In this document: piece after piece, positions 40,210 to 41,094 of the stretch
Numbering within the stretch: position 1 is the first letter of the stretch
Layout: every line of letters begins with the position of its first letter
Assembly (NCBI RefSeq): GCF_000520555.1
Contig: NZ_KI914852.1
Span: forward strand, 13,556-54,649
Direction of reading: 5' to 3'
Length of the DNA: 41,094 nucleotides
Source: Arthrobacter sp. Br18
GTDB taxonomy: Bacteria; Actinomycetota; Actinomycetes; Actinomycetales; Micrococcaceae
Translations under genes and position numbers: made by a program
Notes under the pieces: model-generated
What the model saw: only the letters and a program-made list of their open reading frames with translations
What the model was told of the DNA's origin: nothing
The model's database searches: none

Positions 40210-41094
40210 GCAGGCACCAGGTGCTGCGGCGCGTCGCACTCCTCGTGACCGCCGCGCTCGTAGCCCCGCTGGCGGGCTGCACCGAAGCACCCGACGGCGA
40301 GATCGGCACCGTGGTCCGCGTCATCGACGGCGATACCCTCGTCATCAACTTCGATTGCGTGGACCAGCGGGTCCGCCTGCTGAACGTCGACACGCCGGAG
40401 ACGAAGCACCCGGACAAGCCCGTCGAGTGCCTCGGTCCGGAGGCGACAACCTTCCTTGAGAACCTCACACCCGCAGGGACGAGGGTGGGATTGGATTTCG
40501 ACGTCGAACGCACCGACCGGTTCGACCGCGTCCTCGCCGCCGTGTTCCTCGAGGACAGGACTCTCGTCAACGCCGAAGTGGCACGCAGCGGGCTCGGCGT
40601 CCCGGTGGTGTTCGAACCGAACCGGAAGTATTTCGACGAGGTCCAGGCGGCCTACACGGAAGCCTCCGATCAGCAGGTCGGCCTTCTCGATCCTGCCGCC
40701 GAATGTACGCTTCCCGTCCAGGCTGCGCAGGCGGTGACCGGCCTCGCCGAGGCCACCGAAGCCGCCGCGACGGTGTCGACAGCCGGCGGAAGTGTGGCTG
40801 CGCTTGCTTCGGCAGCGGCAGGTGTCGCCGTTGCACTTGGCACAGCCAAAGCCCTTCGCGAAGCGATTTCGGCCGGAAGGAACACCGTGCTCGGCATGGC
40901 CCTGACAGCGGCTGTCGCGGACAGGCTCTTGGTGAACCTGTCGTCCGCGATCAGCTCGGGGGAAAAATCCCTTGCGTCGACCCAACAGGTAGTCGCCGAC
41001 CGCGAGTCGGCCGAGAAAGCCGTGACCGATGCCGCTGCCGCTGCCGCTGATGCACGGGCAATGACCGAGGCTGCAGCCGAAGCAGAGGCGACGG
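40206..41094 (+). CDS. Thermonuclease-family lipoprotein (partial)
   Basis: This reading runs off the right edge after 296 codons. A signal peptide ends in the lipobox PLAGC (Cys25). The staphylococcal-nuclease-like domain (about 33-165) has RVIDGDTLVI, RVRLLNVDTPETKHP with the catalytic Arg and Glu, and DRFDRVLAAVFLED with the second Arg, so hydrolysis of DNA or RNA outside the membrane is likely. After residue 165 the protein is very Ala/Glu-rich and probably helical or coiled, which is unusual for this family; the end is not visible. ATG at 40206 overlaps the DUF898-like stop. Confidence 0.85.
   Translation, partial: MSRHQVLRRVALLVTAALVAPLAGCTEAPDGEIGTVVRVIDGDTLVINFDCVDQRVRLLNVDTPETKHPDKPVECLGPEATTFLENLTPAGTRVGLDFDVERTDRFDRVLAAVFLEDRTLVNAEVARSGLGVPVVFEPNRKYFDEVQAAYTEASDQQVGLLDPAAECTLPVQAAQAVTGLAEATEAAATVSTAGGSVAALASAAAGVAVALGTAKALREAISAGRNTVLGMALTAAVADRLLVNLSSAISSGEKSLASTQQVVADRESAEKAVTDAAAAAADARAMTEAAAEAEAT

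Noticed and set aside
1-41094. CRISPR array, tRNA, rRNA, insertion sequence or prophage
   Set aside because: I saw no regularly spaced repeats, no tRNA-like T-loop sequence in the gaps, no rRNA and no transposase or phage structural gene.

Overview
The window looks like chromosome of a high-GC actinobacterium, most likely Micrococcaceae (Arthrobacter and relatives). The signs are strong GC bias at third codon positions, many GTG and TTG starts, a Corynebacterium-type (mycothiol-class) arsenate reductase, actinobacterial FCD-GntR and MocR regulators, and two copies of an Arthrobacter-like 62-bp palindromic repeat. I place it from sequence features only; no 16S rRNA or tRNA gene was seen.

Layout. 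(1) 0.1-5.6 kb is an arsenic resistance locus: arsR-arsC (mycothiol type) on the minus strand, divergent from acr3-arsC (CX5R type)-ArsO-like flavoprotein-pstS on the plus strand, with a 57-bp inverted-repeat operator between them and a response-regulator remnant at the right edge. (2) 5.9-19.2 kb is ordinary mixed chromosome: an ATP-grasp enzyme, a MurJ-like flippase whose start is disrupted, TerC, a zinc alcohol dehydrogenase, a small conserved protein, a short solute-binding lipoprotein overlapping a CDF cation transporter, an AMIN-like secreted protein, an SDR, a DUF2071 protein, a spore-photoproduct-lyase-like radical SAM protein, a methyltransferase, a UDG-like protein and a peroxiredoxin. 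(3) 19.6-39.1 kb is a large catabolic cluster with five regulators (one MocR, three FCD-GntR, one Lrp). It holds an Nramp-like permease without metal-site motifs, a class III aminotransferase, a gamma-glutamyltransferase-family hydrolase, a LeuB-like beta-decarboxylating dehydrogenase, an aldehyde dehydrogenase, an SDR, an amidase and a complete peptide-type ABC importer. (4) 39.8 kb to the end is a DUF898-like membrane protein overlapping a thermonuclease lipoprotein that runs off the window.

How the cluster may work. The ABC importer and the amidase form one minus-strand operon, so an amide is probably imported and then hydrolysed. Alcohol dehydrogenase (SDR), aldehyde dehydrogenase and a beta-decarboxylating substituted-malate dehydrogenase, plus a beta-amino-acid-type transaminase, match step for step the classical biochemical route of pantothenate breakdown: pantothenate to beta-alanine and pantoate, then 4-dehydropantoate, 3,3-dimethylmalate and 2-oxoisovalerate. 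That is an inference from gene content. Support for common control comes from near-identical FadR-type operators (ACTGGTC-N-GACCAGT class) at the aldehyde dehydrogenase promoter and at the ABC-operon promoter, and a separate 24-bp MocR-type site pair flanks the MocR gene and the transaminase promoter.
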